The position numbers and the translations under genes were made by a program. Positions 26,937-37,633 of a stretch of 54,569 nucleotides of DNA are shown here, in pieces. Origin of the DNA: Methylophaga sp. (GTDB taxonomy: Bacteria > Pseudomonadota > Gammaproteobacteria > Nitrosococcales > Methylophagaceae); the NCBI GenBank assembly GCA_026988435.1, contig JALSLH010000040.1, forward strand, positions 1-54,569, in the 5' to 3' direction. The notes under the pieces are model-generated. The model worked only from the letters and a program-made list of their open reading frames with translations. It was not told the DNA's origin and ran no database searches. Numbering within the stretch: the stretch's first letter is position 1; each line of letters begins with the position of its first letter.

Positions 26937-29810
26937 CCGTAACTTAGGTTTTGCTAAAGGATTACCGTCTAAAAAATAAGGTTTAGGCTTACCAATATAA
27001 TACCCTTGAGCAAAATCAACGCCCATCGTTTTTAGTAAAGCAAGCGTTTCGGCATCCTGAACAAATTCAGCAACTGTTTTTTTACCCATACCTTTTGCAA
27101 GATCAACTAGTGCTTTGACAAAGACCCGGTCATTATCATTATTGATTAAATTGACAATGAATGAACCATCAATTTTAATAAAGTCTACAGGTAGCTCTCG
27201 CAATGAATGGAATGAAGAAGCGTCTTTACCAAAATCATCTAAAGAGAAGCGGTAACCTAAGGAATTTAATAATTCTATAAAGTCTCTTGCCTGAATAACA
27301 TCTGACGATGTTGTTGTTTCAGATAATTCAAACATTAAGCCATCTGCGGTTGTATTATTGTCTTTTAATAAGCGTTTTAGCAGTGGCACAAGAATAGAGT
27401 CGTTAATGGCCGCAGCGGATAAATTTACTGAAAGTGAAACATCTGCATTCACCTGTTTTAATTCAGCTTGTAGTTTAATGCTGTTTTTTATAACAAAATG
27501 ATCAATATCATGAATAAGACCTGTCTGTTCGGCGATAGGAATAAATGATGATGGCGGATGGATCGTATTGCTATCATCAAGCATTCGAATTAATACTTCA
27601 TAATGATCAATAGCTTCTGATTGAATGTTCATCACAGGTTGATAATGAAGGATGAAGCGATTATTTTCTAAAGCATTTTCTATTTGTTGCTTCCAAAATA
27701 CGCGAGATTCTAATTGACCGCGAGTCGTATCATCAACACTAAACTGGTGCCATGTGTTTTTCCCTTTTGCTTTTGCTTGATACATCGCTATATCAGCATT
27801 ACTTATTAACTCTTCAATCGTTTGGTCCTCCAGAGGAAACTGGACGATACCGATGCTTGTTGTTACTTTATATTTTAAGCTGTTAAAACTAATGTTAATT
27901 TGTGCCAACTGCTCGATGATTTTTTGAGCAAAGTTAATGGCACCATCTTCGTCTGTTTGCGGCAAGATAATGGCAAACTCATCACCGCCTAGACGTGCAA
28001 CACTATCTGTTGTACGAGAGAGTGTTAATAACGTTTCAGCTACTTGTTTTAGTACTTGATCTCCTGCTTTATGACCATATCGATCATTGATATCTTTAAA
28101 TTGGTCAAGGTCAAGAAATAGTAATGCACCTTGATGATCAAAACGTTTTGCATTATTAAGTAACTGTTCAAAAGTAGAATTGAATTTTCGACGATTATAA
28201 AGCTCGGTTAATACATCATGCTCAGCTAACCAGATAATATGTTCATCACTGCGTTTTTTCTCAGTAATATCAAGTCCGACAGCTAAGATGACAGAATCAT
28301 CTGTCGGGTGATTGAGACTGGAAAAGAGCCAAGAAATGATGTGAATAGAGCCTGTGCTATGATTGATAAGCTCAGATTCTTGCTGGCTGATTGTTTGGTC
28401 AGTAGTTTGTAAGCGAGTAAGAATATTTTTAGTTTCTGACCATTGCTCCGTGGGGAAAAAACGTTCAAAAGATGAATTAACTATTTCAGTTGATGCATAG
28501 CCAGTTATTTCCTCTGAAAAATGATTAAAAGAGGTTATTAGACATTGTTTGTCCATTGTTATAATAACCATTTGTGCCGTATTTATTAAGCTTTGGACAA
28601 AATCACGTTCTTGTTGCAACTCTTCACTGCGTTTACTTAATGTAATTGTGTGGTCTTTTATTGAATCGTACAAACTTTCTTGTTGAGACGTTAGTTCGAA
28701 CGTTGACTTCTCTAATTGAGTTAGCTCATCACTAAAAGCCAAAAAACTGTTTTTCTGAGGGATTAGCAGCTTAGCTTCGGCATACTTTTGTTGGGCAATA
28801 AGTGGTAATGCTTCGGATATTGAAACTAGTCGAGACAAAGGTCTTGATATAAAAAAGAATAAGCCAAGCCCCATTATCAGCATACTGGTGAGTGAAAACA
28901 GGAAATTACGATAGCTTGTATCAATAATTTCTTGATAATTTGAAGAAATATTCTCGATGATAACGAATAAAAGGTTTTTATCTTGTTTTGAATTGATAAG
29001 CTGAAATTCAATTGGAGATATATCTTCTTTTAAAAGTGAAAAGGGCGAATTACTTGCCCTTATTATTTGATCTGTCTTAACATCATAAGCAGTGTAATTT
29101 TTTGCTAGCTTATCTAAATGAAACTTATTTTCGTCAGGTGAAGTGGTTGCTTCAACGTTCATATTCCATTCCGGAATGAAACGATTAGCTTGCAGGCTTA
29201 GCTTGTTTTGTCGTTTACTAAGAATAGCAACGTCAGCTCCCGTCTTTAGATTAAATTTTAATAATGTATCATCCATACCTGATGCAACAACTAACATTGA
29301 GCTGACACGTTTTTTAATGAGTATGGGAATCAGGTTAAACTGAGTGCATTTCTGTTCACAATGAATATAACTACGTACGGCGCCATCCTCAATTATAGAG
29401 GGGATAAGTTGCTTAATGCTCTTGGGAAGTTCATCTCCCCATCCAGCTAGCTGATTACCAAAAGCATCTAAATATTGGGCATGAGAGAGTTGCCAGTCGA
29501 CCTCAAGAGAGGTTCGGTTACTATTTAATAGGTGTGTTGTTGTTACTAGATATTTTCTAACAGACAAATTGTTATCAGGAAGAAGCATGAGCTCTGCCAA
29601 TTGCTGTAATTGGTTACTAGAGCTTGATATTTCATTGTTTAGATCTTGCTTAAATTGATGCTGAATTTGATCACGAGAGAAATTTAGATCTTGGAGTGAA
29701 TTCCAATAAGTCAAAAAGAGAAAGCCCGCATTAAACAGGAGCAATAGCGCACCAAAAAAGAACGCAGCTTTCCACTTCACACTTAAGAAAAATTGATTAA
29801 ACAGACCCAT
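26922..29810 (-). CDS. Membrane GGDEF-PAS-EAL protein (cyclic di-GMP turnover)
   Basis: A 962-residue protein. A first membrane helix at about 12-34 and a second at about 305-325 enclose a periplasmic sensor region. A coiled coil and a PAS domain (near 410-520, SLINTAQMVIITMDKQ onward) follow. The cyclase motif GGDEF is at 608-612, with the inhibitory-site pattern RTTD five residues before it. The phosphodiesterase domain has EVL at 738-740 in place of EAL, while N-L-S-A, DDFG and a KIDGSF segment are kept. Both domains may be active, so the direction of cyclic di-GMP turnover is uncertain. The gene ends convergent with DUF2835 and has no operon partner. Confidence 0.9.
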   Translation of the reverse strand: MGLFNQFFLSVKWKAAFFFGALLLLFNAGFLFLTYWNSLQDLNFSRDQIQHQFKQDLNNEISSSSNQLQQLAELMLLPDNNLSVRKYLVTTTHLLNSNRTSLEVDWQLSHAQYLDAFGNQLAGWGDELPKSIKQLIPSIIEDGAVRSYIHCEQKCTQFNLIPILIKKRVSSMLVVASGMDDTLLKFNLKTGADVAILSKRQNKLSLQANRFIPEWNMNVEATTSPDENKFHLDKLAKNYTAYDVKTDQIIRASNSPFSLLKEDISPIEFQLINSKQDKNLLFVIIENISSNYQEIIDTSYRNFLFSLTSMLIMGLGLFFFISRPLSRLVSISEALPLIAQQKYAEAKLLIPQKNSFLAFSDELTQLEKSTFELTSQQESLYDSIKDHTITLSKRSEELQQERDFVQSLINTAQMVIITMDKQCLITSFNHFSEEITGYASTEIVNSSFERFFPTEQWSETKNILTRLQTTDQTISQQESELINHSTGSIHIISWLFSSLNHPTDDSVILAVGLDITEKKRSDEHIIWLAEHDVLTELYNRRKFNSTFEQLLNNAKRFDHQGALLFLDLDQFKDINDRYGHKAGDQVLKQVAETLLTLSRTTDSVARLGGDEFAIILPQTDEDGAINFAQKIIEQLAQINISFNSLKYKVTTSIGIVQFPLEDQTIEELISNADIAMYQAKAKGKNTWHQFSVDDTTRGQLESRVFWKQQIENALENNRFILHYQPVMNIQSEAIDHYEVLIRMLDDSNTIHPPSSFIPIAEQTGLIHDIDHFVIKNSIKLQAELKQVNADVSLSVNLSAAAINDSILVPLLKRLLKDNNTTADGLMFELSETTTSSDVIQARDFIELLNSLGYRFSLDDFGKDASSFHSLRELPVDFIKIDGSFIVNLINNDNDRVFVKALVDLAKGMGKKTVAEFVQDAETLALLKTMGVDFAQGYYIGKPKPYFLDGNPLAKPKLRLDTI

Positions 29811-29950
29811 GTATTATGTAAGGAATACCAAATTAAAAACGGTTTATTAGATATAACAATACGGATACTTATAGCCTTAATCTACACATTAGTCTATTGT
29901 ACTATCGTACGTACGATAGCAAAACTTGATAGTGAGGGCGCTAAAGGAAT

Positions 29951-30388
29951 TCACCTATATTCTTTATCACAATGGAGATAGGTGGTAGAAAATTTATCCC
30001 TCCAACTTCTATTATTGCCTTTTAAATATGGCCACCAAAAACCCAATCCAAGAGGGAGCCATGATAAAACTGCGGCGGCAAAACGAAGTGTCGCTTGTCG
30101 CCAACTAACGTTTTTTTGTTGTTCACTCAATAAAACTACTTTCCAAGCACGCATTCCGACAGTTTGGCCACCATGGGTCCAAAACCAAGCATAGAATAAC
30201 CAACTTACGCCAAATAAATAGGCTATAAAAAATAGATTACCTTGGCTGATAGCCTCACTATCATTAATAATAACGGCTATGAGCGATGCAAGAAATAATA
30301 TTGATAATAAAACGATAGAGTCGTAGAACATAACTCCGAGCATTCTAAATAAACTCGGCCGATGTACTGTGTTTGAAGGTTGGGTCAT
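29951..30388 (-). CDS. RDD family membrane protein
   Basis: A 145-residue inner-membrane protein with three to four hydrophobic helices. The R-M-x-G-V-M-F-Y-D-S start replaces the usual R-x-x-A-x-x-x-D; WFWTHGGQTVGMRAWKVVLL is the family's G-Q-T-x-G motif. RDD proteins are poorly understood; some are proposed to be sodium/proton antiporters. It is transcribed away from purL, and the intergenic space is mostly a MITE (30430-30601). Confidence 0.82.
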   Translation of the reverse strand: MTQPSNTVHRPSLFRMLGVMFYDSIVLLSILFLASLIAVIINDSEAISQGNLFFIAYLFGVSWLFYAWFWTHGGQTVGMRAWKVVLLSEQQKNVSWRQATLRFAAAVLSWLPLGLGFWWPYLKGNNRSWRDKFSTTYLHCDKEYR

Positions 30389-30429
30389 AAAAATATAAAT
30401 ATAGTTGGGTATAAAGTATCATTATTACA

Positions 30430-30601
30430 TTAAGGAGACACTTAGTAACTAGCTAGAAGATCCACCCGAAGTGGCTTAGCCAAGTTTTCAGCCTCTGCGT
30501 TATAATTTTACGCAATAGCACACTATTACTGTAAAATTATGCCTTGATGCTAAAAACTTGGCGTTGCCAGAATTCAAGTTAGTTATTAAGCATCTCCTTA
30601 A
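30430..30601. mobile_element. MITE-3, 172 bp, between the RDD gene and purL
   Basis: The ends are imperfect inverted repeats: TTAAGGAGACACTTAGTAAC (30430 onward) and the complement of the segment ending at 30601, with 24 of 29 positions equal. A second inverted pair, GCCAAGTTTT (30479-30488) and AAAACTTGGC (30553-30562), surrounds the central hairpin. That hairpin, 30498-30545, has CGTTATAATTTTAC and GTAAAATTATGCC. Its termini differ from MITE-1 and MITE-2, but its core hairpin has the same plan. The whole divergent promoter region lies in or beside it. Confidence 0.75.
30498..30545. repeat. Core hairpin of MITE-3
   Basis: The outer stem is ATAATTTTAC (30502-30511) with GTAAAATTAT (30531-30540), and the inner stem AATAG (30514-30518) with CTATT (30523-30527), loop CACA. 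The flanks CGTT and GCCTTG equal those of MITE-2, while the stem bases differ on both sides in a compensating way. Confidence 0.75.
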
Positions 30602-30623
30602 GATATATGAATAGGGTTTTAGC

Positions 30624-33600
30624 ATGTTGCAATTGATAGGTCGATCGGCATTTTCGGTATTTCGACTAGAGAAACTATTAACATCAATACAAAGTGATGT
30701 TAAAAATGTACTTTCGGTGCGTAGTGAGTATCGCTATTTCATTGAAATTGAAGATGAAAGTTCACTTGAGGCTGAAAAAAAAGAGGTATTAGAAACTTTA
30801 TTAGAAGGAACCTCGAAAAGCAGTAACGCGGCAGCTGATGAAAGTTTCTTTTTGGTTACTCCGCGTCCCGGAACCATTTCACCATGGTCAAGTAAAGCAA
30901 CAGATATTGCGCATAACAGTGGCTTGGCTAATATTCTTCGTGTAGAGAGAGGCATTGCCTTTTTTGTGCAATCGACGGCGCCACTAACAAAAAATGAGCG
31001 CCAATTAGTTGCAAAAGACCTTCACGATCGAATGACAGAGACCATTTTTGACTCTGTAGATGAAGTCGAACGATTATTTGTCCACAATCCATCACGGCCT
31101 CTAGCCGCTGTAGATATTTTGAATGGTGGGCGTGAAGCATTAGTTTCTGCGAATAAGACAATGGGCTTGGCTTTGGCTGAAGATGAGATTGATTATTTAG
31201 TTGATAATTTCACTTTGTTAGAGCGTAATCCTAATGATATTGAATTGATGATGTTTGCCCAAGCGAATTCAGAGCATTGTCGTCATAAAATATTCAGTGC
31301 CGATTGGATCATTGATGGTAAAAAACAACCACATACCTTATTTAATATGATCCGTAACACTCATGCCTTGCATCCTGAAGGTGTGATAACGGCATACAGT
31401 GATAATTCATCTGTTATTGAAGGTGCAAACACACACCGTTTCCACGTTGATATGGCTAGCAACCAATATAGCTACCAAGGTGAAGTGCAACATATTTTAA
31501 TGAAGGTCGAGACGCATAACCATCCTACGGCTATTTCACCATTTCCTGGTGCAGCTACAGGTGCTGGAGGAGAAATTCGTGATGAAGGTGCGACAGGGCG
31601 AGGCTCTAAACCTAAAGCAGGCTTAACCGGTTTTTCTGTTTCAAATTTAAATATTGAAGGTTTTGAGCAAGCATGGGAAACGGCCTATGGAAAGCCAACA
31701 CGAATGGCATCTGCACAAGATATTATGCTTGAAGGGCCTATTGGTGGAGCAGCGTTTAACAATGAATTTGGCCGACCTAATTTATGCGGTTATTTCCGTA
31801 CTTATGAAGCTCTAGTGCCCAGTGCAAATGGCTTTGAAGTACGTGGTTATCATAAACCTATTATGGTTGCCGGTGGTATGGGCACTATTCGGCCGCAACA
31901 TGTTAAAAAGAACATTTTTGAACCTGGCGTTCAATTAATCGTGCTTGGTGGCCCTGCGATGCTAATTGGCTTGGGTGGCAGTGCTGCTTCTTCAGTGGAT
32001 TCAGGTGCAAGTACCGAAGGTCTAGATTTTGCCTCAGTGCAACGTGGCAATCCTGAAATGGAGCGCCGGTGCCAAGAGGTAATTGATCGCTGTGTCGCAC
32101 TGGATGATAACAACCCAATTATTGCGATTCATGATGTCGGTGCAGGTGGACTTTCAAATGCATTTCCTGAATTAGTTGATGATAGTGGCCGTGGCGGTCG
32201 CTTTGAATTGCGTTTAGTTCCAAATGACGAGTCTAGTATGTCACCGATGGAAATTTGGTGTAATGAATCACAAGAGCGGTATGTATTAGGTGTGTCACTG
32301 GAACAAGTAGCTGAATTTCAAGCCATCTGTGAGCGCGAACGTTGCCCGTGGGCGATTGTAGGTGAAGTGACCGAAGAACAACATTTATTAGTAGGTGATG
32401 CTGATAATGACAATAACCCGGTAGATATGCCGATGTCATTATTATTAGGTAAACCACCTAAAATGCTGCGTGATGTTCAACATAAAACCTTTAAAAAACC
32501 AGAGTTGGATTTAACGGGTGTGACTGTTAGTGATGGACTAGAACGTGTATTGATGTTACCTGCAGTGGCCAGTAAAAACTTTTTAATCACAATTGGCGAT
32601 CGTAGTGTGACCGGCTTAGTAGCTCGAGATCAAATGGTCGGACCTTGGCAAGTTCCTGTTGCCGATTGTGCTGTCACATTAGCGGATCATCATGGTTTTA
32701 AAGGTGAAGCAATGTCAATGGGGGAGCGTGCGCCTCTAGCATTAATTGATGCGCCTGCATCAGGACGAATGGCTGTGGGTGAAGCTATCACTAATATTGC
32801 AGCAGCAACTATTGCCAATATGGGTGATATTAAGTTATCAGCTAATTGGATGGCCGCTTGTGGACATGCTGGTGAAGATGCGGTTCTTTATGAAACGGTA
32901 GAAGCCGTGGGCATGGCGTTATGTCCACAATTAGGCATAGCGATACCTGTTGGCAAAGATTCATTATCTATGAAAACCTTATGGCGTGATGGAGAAGAAA
33001 ATAAATCAGTTACATCACCTTTATCATTAATTGTAACCGCTTTTGCACCGGTAACAGATGCATCAAAAACCGCAACGCCAGAACTACGAACTGATCAAGG
33101 CGATACTGATTTAATCTATATTGATTTAGGTAAAGGGCATAACCGTCTTGCAGCCTCTGCGATTGCACAAGTTTATAGTCAAGTAGGTCACCATGGTCCA
33201 GATCTTGATGACCCTAAACTGCTGAAAAAATTCTTTTATGCTATTCAGCAATTACAACAAGATAACTTGTTGCTGGCTTATCACGATCGTAGTGATGGTG
33301 GCTTAATAACGACTTTATGTGAAATGGCCTTTGCGGGCCATTGTGGTCTTGATATCAATATCGCCGGTTTAGGCGGTCCATTAGCACTAATGTTTAACGA
33401 AGAATTAGGTGCGGTAATTCAAGTACGCCACTGTGATGTTGAAGACGTGCTAGCGGTACTTCGTGAGCAAGATTTATCACATCATAGCCATGTTATTGGC
33501 TGCGTTACAGATGGACAGAAAATATCTATCACAGTTAATGGTAAACAAGAAATTAATAAGCCTCGTGCAGAGTTACAACGTGTTTGGGCTGAAACGAGCT

Positions 33601-34508
33601 ATCAAATGCAAAGGCTTCGTGATAACCCTGATTGTGCACAACAAGAATTTGATAGCCTTTTAGATGAAAATGATCCTGGTTTGAATGCAAAATTGACCTT
33701 CGATCCAACCGAACATATTGCCGCTGCACTTATTGTAAGTAGCGAGCGTCCTAAGATGGCAATATTGAGAGAACAGGGCATTAATGGGCAAATAGAAATG
33801 GCTGCAGCTTTTGACCATGCTGGTTTTTCAGCGATTGACGTGCATATGAGTGATATTATTGAAGGTCGTGTAGATTTAGCTGACTTTAAAGGTTTGGTGG
33901 CGTGTGGTGGTTTTTCTTATGGTGATGTATTGGGCGCGGGTCGAGGTTGGGCAAGCACAATTCTGCATAACGAAACGGCAAGAAAACAATTTAGTGATTT
34001 CTTTAAACGTGATGACAGCTTTGCACTAGGTGTGTGTAATGGGTGCCAAATGTTATCACAACTTAAAGAGTTGATACCGGGTAGCGATCATTGGCCACGT
34101 TTTGAGCGAAATACATCTGAGCAATTTGAAGCACGATTTTCATTAGTTGAAATAGTTGAGTCACCGTCGATATTATTGCAAGGCATGGCAGGTTCTATTA
34201 TGCCGGTTGCTGTCGCGCACGGTGAAGGCAGGGCTGATTTTAGTGATACTGGTTCAATGAATGATTCATTAGTTGCTATGCGTTATGTTGACAATTATGG
34301 TCAAACAACAGAGCATTATCCACAAAACCCAAATGGATCGCCTGAGGGTATTACCGCGCTTACTACGACTGATGGCCGAGTCACTATTATGATGCCTCAT
34401 CCAGAACGTGTGACAAGAACAGTTCAGCATTCATGGCATCCTGATAACTGGAGTAAAGATGGTCCCTGGTTACGGTTATTCCAGAATGCTCGTAAGTGGG
34501 TAGTTTAG
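30624..34508 (+). CDS. purL: Phosphoribosylformylglycinamidine synthase
   Basis: This 1294-residue single-chain enzyme of purine synthesis converts FGAR, glutamine and ATP to FGAM. The long form (E. coli 1295 residues) is confirmed by its length. Key parts are [61 protein letters not shown] and a C-terminal amidotransferase with GVCNGCQML and PHPER. The start ATG at 30624 has AGGG about 8 nt upstream and gives the expected [19 protein letters not shown]. Its promoter must lie in or next to MITE-3. Confidence 0.97.
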   Translation: MLQLIGRSAFSVFRLEKLLTSIQSDVKNVLSVRSEYRYFIEIEDESSLEAEKKEVLETLLEGTSKSSNAAADESFFLVTPRPGTISPWSSKATDIAHNSGLANILRVERGIAFFVQSTAPLTKNERQLVAKDLHDRMTETIFDSVDEVERLFVHNPSRPLAAVDILNGGREALVSANKTMGLALAEDEIDYLVDNFTLLERNPNDIELMMFAQANSEHCRHKIFSADWIIDGKKQPHTLFNMIRNTHALHPEGVITAYSDNSSVIEGANTHRFHVDMASNQYSYQGEVQHILMKVETHNHPTAISPFPGAATGAGGEIRDEGATGRGSKPKAGLTGFSVSNLNIEGFEQAWETAYGKPTRMASAQDIMLEGPIGGAAFNNEFGRPNLCGYFRTYEALVPSANGFEVRGYHKPIMVAGGMGTIRPQHVKKNIFEPGVQLIVLGGPAMLIGLGGSAASSVDSGASTEGLDFASVQRGNPEMERRCQEVIDRCVALDDNNPIIAIHDVGAGGLSNAFPELVDDSGRGGRFELRLVPNDESSMSPMEIWCNESQERYVLGVSLEQVAEFQAICERERCPWAIVGEVTEEQHLLVGDADNDNNPVDMPMSLLLGKPPKMLRDVQHKTFKKPELDLTGVTVSDGLERVLMLPAVASKNFLITIGDRSVTGLVARDQMVGPWQVPVADCAVTLADHHGFKGEAMSMGERAPLALIDAPASGRMAVGEAITNIAAATIANMGDIKLSANWMAACGHAGEDAVLYETVEAVGMALCPQLGIAIPVGKDSLSMKTLWRDGEENKSVTSPLSLIVTAFAPVTDASKTATPELRTDQGDTDLIYIDLGKGHNRLAASAIAQVYSQVGHHGPDLDDPKLLKKFFYAIQQLQQDNLLLAYHDRSDGGLITTLCEMAFAGHCGLDINIAGLGGPLALMFNEELGAVIQVRHCDVEDVLAVLREQDLSHHSHVIGCVTDGQKISITVNGKQEINKPRAELQRVWAETSYQMQRLRDNPDCAQQEFDSLLDENDPGLNAKLTFDPTEHIAAALIVSSERPKMAILREQGINGQIEMAAAFDHAGFSAIDVHMSDIIEGRVDLADFKGLVACGGFSYGDVLGAGRGWASTILHNETARKQFSDFFKRDDSFALGVCNGCQMLSQLKELIPGSDHWPRFERNTSEQFEARFSLVEIVESPSILLQGMAGSIMPVAVAHGEGRADFSDTGSMNDSLVAMRYVDNYGQTTEHYPQNPNGSPEGITALTTTDGRVTIMMPHPERVTRTVQHSWHPDNWSKDGPWLRLFQNARKWVV

Positions 34509-34601
34509 ATTTTTGTGGACAAGTAGACATATTTCTCAAACTACATTATATTAACCTGTATTGCGTGATTTTGAATGTATTCTGATTTTTAAGGAGCAAA
34601 G

Positions 34602-35831
34602 ATGAGATTAAGCGTTATTATTGTATTAGTGCTTTCATTAATTTGGGGTATTTGTAGCTGGAAATGGTATACCTGTAATATAAAAGGCTTCTGTGGCACG
34701 GAAATGGTTGAGACAGAAGTGGAAACGAAGACTTCGGTTATTCTTAATGCACCTACTTCAGAGTCTGAAATTATGCCTGCCGCTGTCACTGATATCGATT
34801 CAGACGGTGATGGTCTTACCGATAAAGAAGAAAAACGCTTAGGTACCAATCCTAAAAAGCCCGATTCTGATGGCGATGGCTTTTCTGATCGAAGAGAAGT
34901 GGGAAGTGTTTTATCACCAAATGATACTGATAGCGACGGTATTATTGATGCCTTGGATGATGACGATGACAATGATGGCCTTTTAACCAAGGTTGAAGGG
35001 TTATTGGCGACAAGTGCTTATACGGCAGATAGTGATAATGATGGTCTTTCTGATGGTGTTGAAGTTGGTGGTGACCCACGTGATGCATTAGATTCAGATA
35101 ATGATGGTCTTATTAATGCTATTGACTATGATGACGATGACGATGGTATTCCAACTGTATCTGAACAAGCTGATCCAAACGGAGATGGCAAGCCGACTGA
35201 TGCGGTTGATACAGATAAAGATGGCATTGTAGATTATCTTGATGCAGATACGAATACGGACCGTGATAATGATGGCCTGAGCGATGAGCTTGAAGCAATG
35301 TTAGGTACTGATCCTGATAGCCCAGACACGGATGGTGATGGTATCCTTGATGGAGAAGAAGTAGGGGCTGATTATAATAAACCTACAGATCTTAATAACA
35401 ACGGTGTAATTGATGCACTTGAAGCTTATGTTTACGAGCCAGCAGAAGCGGTTGCTTATGTCGCACCGAAACAAGTAGAAATTGTAATTGAACAAGATCA
35501 ACGCGCTCGTGTTCACTTTCCATTTAATGATTCACAATCGCCGATCCTTTCAACTGAAACAGAACAGTACTTTACTAATTTAGTTGTGCAGCTGAAAGCA
35601 GGAAGTACCGTGAGATTAACCGGGCACACAGATGATGTGGGAGATGAAGAAACTAATTTGCGCTTATCATTGGCACGGGCGAAAATGATCCAAGGATTAT
35701 TAATTGAGCGCGGAGCTCCTGTAGATAGTGTCTCTATTGATGGCAAAGGTGAATCACAACCATTACAAAGTAATGATACTGAGCTTGGTCGCGGCACTAA
35801 TCGCCGTGTTGAGTTAGTTACTACTAAATAA
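34602..35831 (+). CDS. OmpA-family protein with calcium-binding TSP3 repeats
   Basis: A 409-residue envelope protein. An uncleaved or signal-like hydrophobic N-terminus (residues 3-20) is followed by a long acidic region, about 65-275, with some eight D-x-D-x-D-G repeats of the thrombospondin type 3 class, such as DSDGDGLTDKEE, DSDNDGLSDGVE and DTDGDGILDGEE. These bind calcium in other proteins. The C-terminus, about 300-405, is an OmpA-type peptidoglycan-binding domain: VHFPFNDSQSP, TGHTDDVGDEETNLRLSLAR and NRRVELV. It likely links the outer face of the cell to the wall. A helix-hairpin-helix protein follows 28 nt later. Confidence 0.88.
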   Translation: MRLSVIIVLVLSLIWGICSWKWYTCNIKGFCGTEMVETEVETKTSVILNAPTSESEIMPAAVTDIDSDGDGLTDKEEKRLGTNPKKPDSDGDGFSDRREVGSVLSPNDTDSDGIIDALDDDDDNDGLLTKVEGLLATSAYTADSDNDGLSDGVEVGGDPRDALDSDNDGLINAIDYDDDDDGIPTVSEQADPNGDGKPTDAVDTDKDGIVDYLDADTNTDRDNDGLSDELEAMLGTDPDSPDTDGDGILDGEEVGADYNKPTDLNNNGVIDALEAYVYEPAEAVAYVAPKQVEIVIEQDQRARVHFPFNDSQSPILSTETEQYFTNLVVQLKAGSTVRLTGHTDDVGDEETNLRLSLARAKMIQGLLIERGAPVDSVSIDGKGESQPLQSNDTELGRGTNRRVELVTTK

Positions 35832-35859
35832 TTTAAGTTTAACAAAAAAGGATTACGAT

Positions 35860-36300
35860 ATGTTTAACAACGTTACTACTGGATATGATATGTCTGATGC
35901 GACATGGGAAATTATTATCATGTTGTTGATTGCATTTATTTTAGGCTTTATTTTACGCCACTTATTTGGTTGTAAATCAGAATCAAAGTCAGATGATAGT
36001 TATGTACCACAAGCCGCAGCAACAGTTGTACCGCCAGTATCTAACGAACCCGAAAGTTTACAACGTGTTGAAGGTATTGGTCCTAAAATTGAAGGCTTAT
36101 TACATGCCGGTGGAATATTGACGATGAGGCAATTAGCAACAGCTGAGCTTGATGTAATACAAAAAATACTAGATGCAGCAGGACCTAGATATAGAATGCA
36201 CAACCCAAAATCATGGTCTCCACAAGCAGAGTTAATTGTTGATGAAAACTGGGATGAGCTTGAGAAATATCAAGATTTTTTAGTAGCAGGCAGAGAATAA
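35860..36300 (+). CDS. Membrane protein with a helix-hairpin-helix domain
   Basis: A 146-residue protein. A membrane helix at about 17-38 (EIIIMLLIAFILGFILRHL) is followed by a flexible linker and then a helix-hairpin-helix module: LQRVEGIGPKIEGLLHAGGI, MRQLATAE and a tail ending SWSPQAELI. This matches small bacterial proteins whose C-terminal half resembles a flap-endonuclease or DUF4332-like DNA-binding fold. Having a membrane anchor with a DNA-binding-type fold is odd, and whether it touches DNA is unknown. AGGA precedes the ATG by 8 nt. It shares an operon with the OmpA/TSP3 gene and ends at the terminator 36324-36350. Confidence 0.75.
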   Translation: MFNNVTTGYDMSDATWEIIIMLLIAFILGFILRHLFGCKSESKSDDSYVPQAAATVVPPVSNEPESLQRVEGIGPKIEGLLHAGGILTMRQLATAELDVIQKILDAAGPRYRMHNPKSWSPQAELIVDENWDELEKYQDFLVAGRE

Positions 36301-36323
36301 GTTTCTAGCCAATGATTTCTGAT

Positions 36324-36350
36324 AAAAAGGGTCAATTAATGGCCCTTTTT
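36324..36350. terminator. Rho-independent terminator, probably bidirectional
   Basis: AAAAAGGGTC (36324-36333) pairs with GGCCCTTTTT (36341-36350) around the loop AATTAAT; the A-run and T-run allow it to work on both strands. It lies between the ends of the plus-strand HHH gene and the minus-strand Smr gene, so it can serve both. Confidence 0.85.
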
Positions 36351-36356
36351 TATGCC

Positions 36357-36908
36357 TTATGCTTTTGCTCTACGTAATAAAACATATACCGCTCCTGTTC
36401 CACCATCTTCAATTGGCGCAGAGCAAAAAGCTAAAACATTATCATCTTGTTGTAACCAACTATTAAGTTTGGTTTTTAGAACCGGTTTTTGGTTTTTAGA
36501 ACTCCAGCCTTTTCCGTGTACTATACGCACACAGCGTAGCATATCAACTTGGCAGTCTTGAAGAAATTGTGCCAGCGCCTGATGGGAAATGGAAACCGTC
36601 ATGCCATGCAGATCAAGTTCAGCTTCTATTGGTATATGGCCATTACGCAGCCGTGAAAACAAGCGATGTTGAATTCCACTCCGGCGGAAAGACAAGGTTT
36701 CTTCACTACCGATAGTATGTGGTTCATATTGATCGGAAAAACTACTGTTTAATGCTTGATCTATACGCTGTTGGCGAAATTTGGCTATAGGTTTTGGTAA
36801 TGCCGTAACGGGATGTATTTTGTCATGTTCAATCTTTTCTATAATCCCCATCTCTTCTCGAAAAAGGGTAATATCAGATTGGTCATTACGAGAATCTTTT
36901 TTCTTCAT
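36357..36908 (-). CDS. Smr domain protein
   Basis: About 183 residues. The C-terminal Smr domain begins ELDLHGMTVSISHQALAQFL, with the D-L-H-G motif, then CVRIVHGKGW and a final DGGTGAVYVLLRR. Smr proteins are endonucleases acting on DNA or, in SmrB, on mRNA at collided ribosomes; the H-G-K-G and length fit the E. coli SmrA/SmrB class, but which one cannot be told. The N-terminal half is variable. ATG at 36908 is used rather than the TTG at 36917. It is the last gene of the apt-to-smr minus-strand run. Confidence 0.85.
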   Translation of the reverse strand: MKKKDSRNDQSDITLFREEMGIIEKIEHDKIHPVTALPKPIAKFRQQRIDQALNSSFSDQYEPHTIGSEETLSFRRSGIQHRLFSRLRNGHIPIEAELDLHGMTVSISHQALAQFLQDCQVDMLRCVRIVHGKGWSSKNQKPVLKTKLNSWLQQDDNVLAFCSAPIEDGGTGAVYVLLRRAKA

Positions 36909-36948
36909 AAAACACAACTAGCAAATATAGGGTCTAGGATAAGTTAAA

Positions 36949-37602
36949 CTATTTCTTTTTAATCCGATCAAACTCACCCCAGCTTGGTTTTGGTGGCGGC
37001 GTTCGGTTAGGTTCACGCATTGATGAGTCGTCATAGAAATCTTGCTGATAGTCTACACTACTTGCATTGCGTATGGGTGCGATTATATTAGACTCCTGAA
37101 TACTCTGCTGATCTTGCTTTATCATTTCTTGCTGATTTATTTTAGCTTCTAAGTCTTTAATTTGTTGTTGCATACGCATGTTTTGTTCTTGCAATTTGTC
37201 TGTTTTTTCTTTTAATTCCGTAGATTGTTGCTGGGATACAGGTTCTACTATTGTGGAGCCTGACTCATTTGTACTATCATCGGGAGCATCAATTAGATTG
37301 AGTTCAAGTTCGTCTTCGATGCTATCCATATCGTCAGACTCTGACATGAGATCACTCTCTACTTTTTCAGAAATATTCTCTTCGCTTATTGTTTCTGATT
37401 CAGCAACCGGGTCTTCAGCTTCGTTTGCAGGTGCTAAAAAGAAATAAGCTCCACCGGCTATTAGAAGTAAAATAATGACTCCAGCAATAATTAAAAATAA
37501 TTTTGATTTAAAAAAGCTTTTTTTTGCCTCTTCAACCTCAGTTTCACCGGTACTCTCAACTATTCCTTCCTCAGGGCTTACTTGCACATCTTCGTCAGCC
37601 AT
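36949..37602 (-). CDS. Uncharacterised single-pass membrane protein with coiled coil
   Basis: I do not recognise this 217-residue protein. It has an acidic N-terminus of about 35 residues, a Lys-rich stop-transfer sequence, one membrane helix (LFLIIAGVIILLLIAGGAYF, about 35-55), a long acidic linker rich in Glu, Ser and Asp, then a coiled coil (KLQEQNMRMQQQIKDLEAKI) and a basic Pro-containing tail. The topology is a cytoplasmic N-terminus with a periplasmic coiled coil, or the reverse. It lies 31 nt after the antiporter gene and 40 nt before smr, and is probably co-transcribed, which suggests an accessory or envelope role. No catalytic motifs are visible. Confidence 0.65.
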   Translation of the reverse strand: MADEDVQVSPEEGIVESTGETEVEEAKKSFFKSKLFLIIAGVIILLLIAGGAYFFLAPANEAEDPVAESETISEENISEKVESDLMSESDDMDSIEDELELNLIDAPDDSTNESGSTIVEPVSQQQSTELKEKTDKLQEQNMRMQQQIKDLEAKINQQEMIKQDQQSIQESNIIAPIRNASSVDYQQDFYDDSSMREPNRTPPPKPSWGEFDRIKKK

Positions 37603-37633
37603 AAGATACCTCTAAATTATAATTGGTTATTAT

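Noticed and set aside
34797-35400. Long row of similar GATGGTGATGG-type repeats
   Set aside because: They are codons for calcium-binding D-x-D-x-D-G repeats of the OmpA-family gene, not a DNA repeat element.
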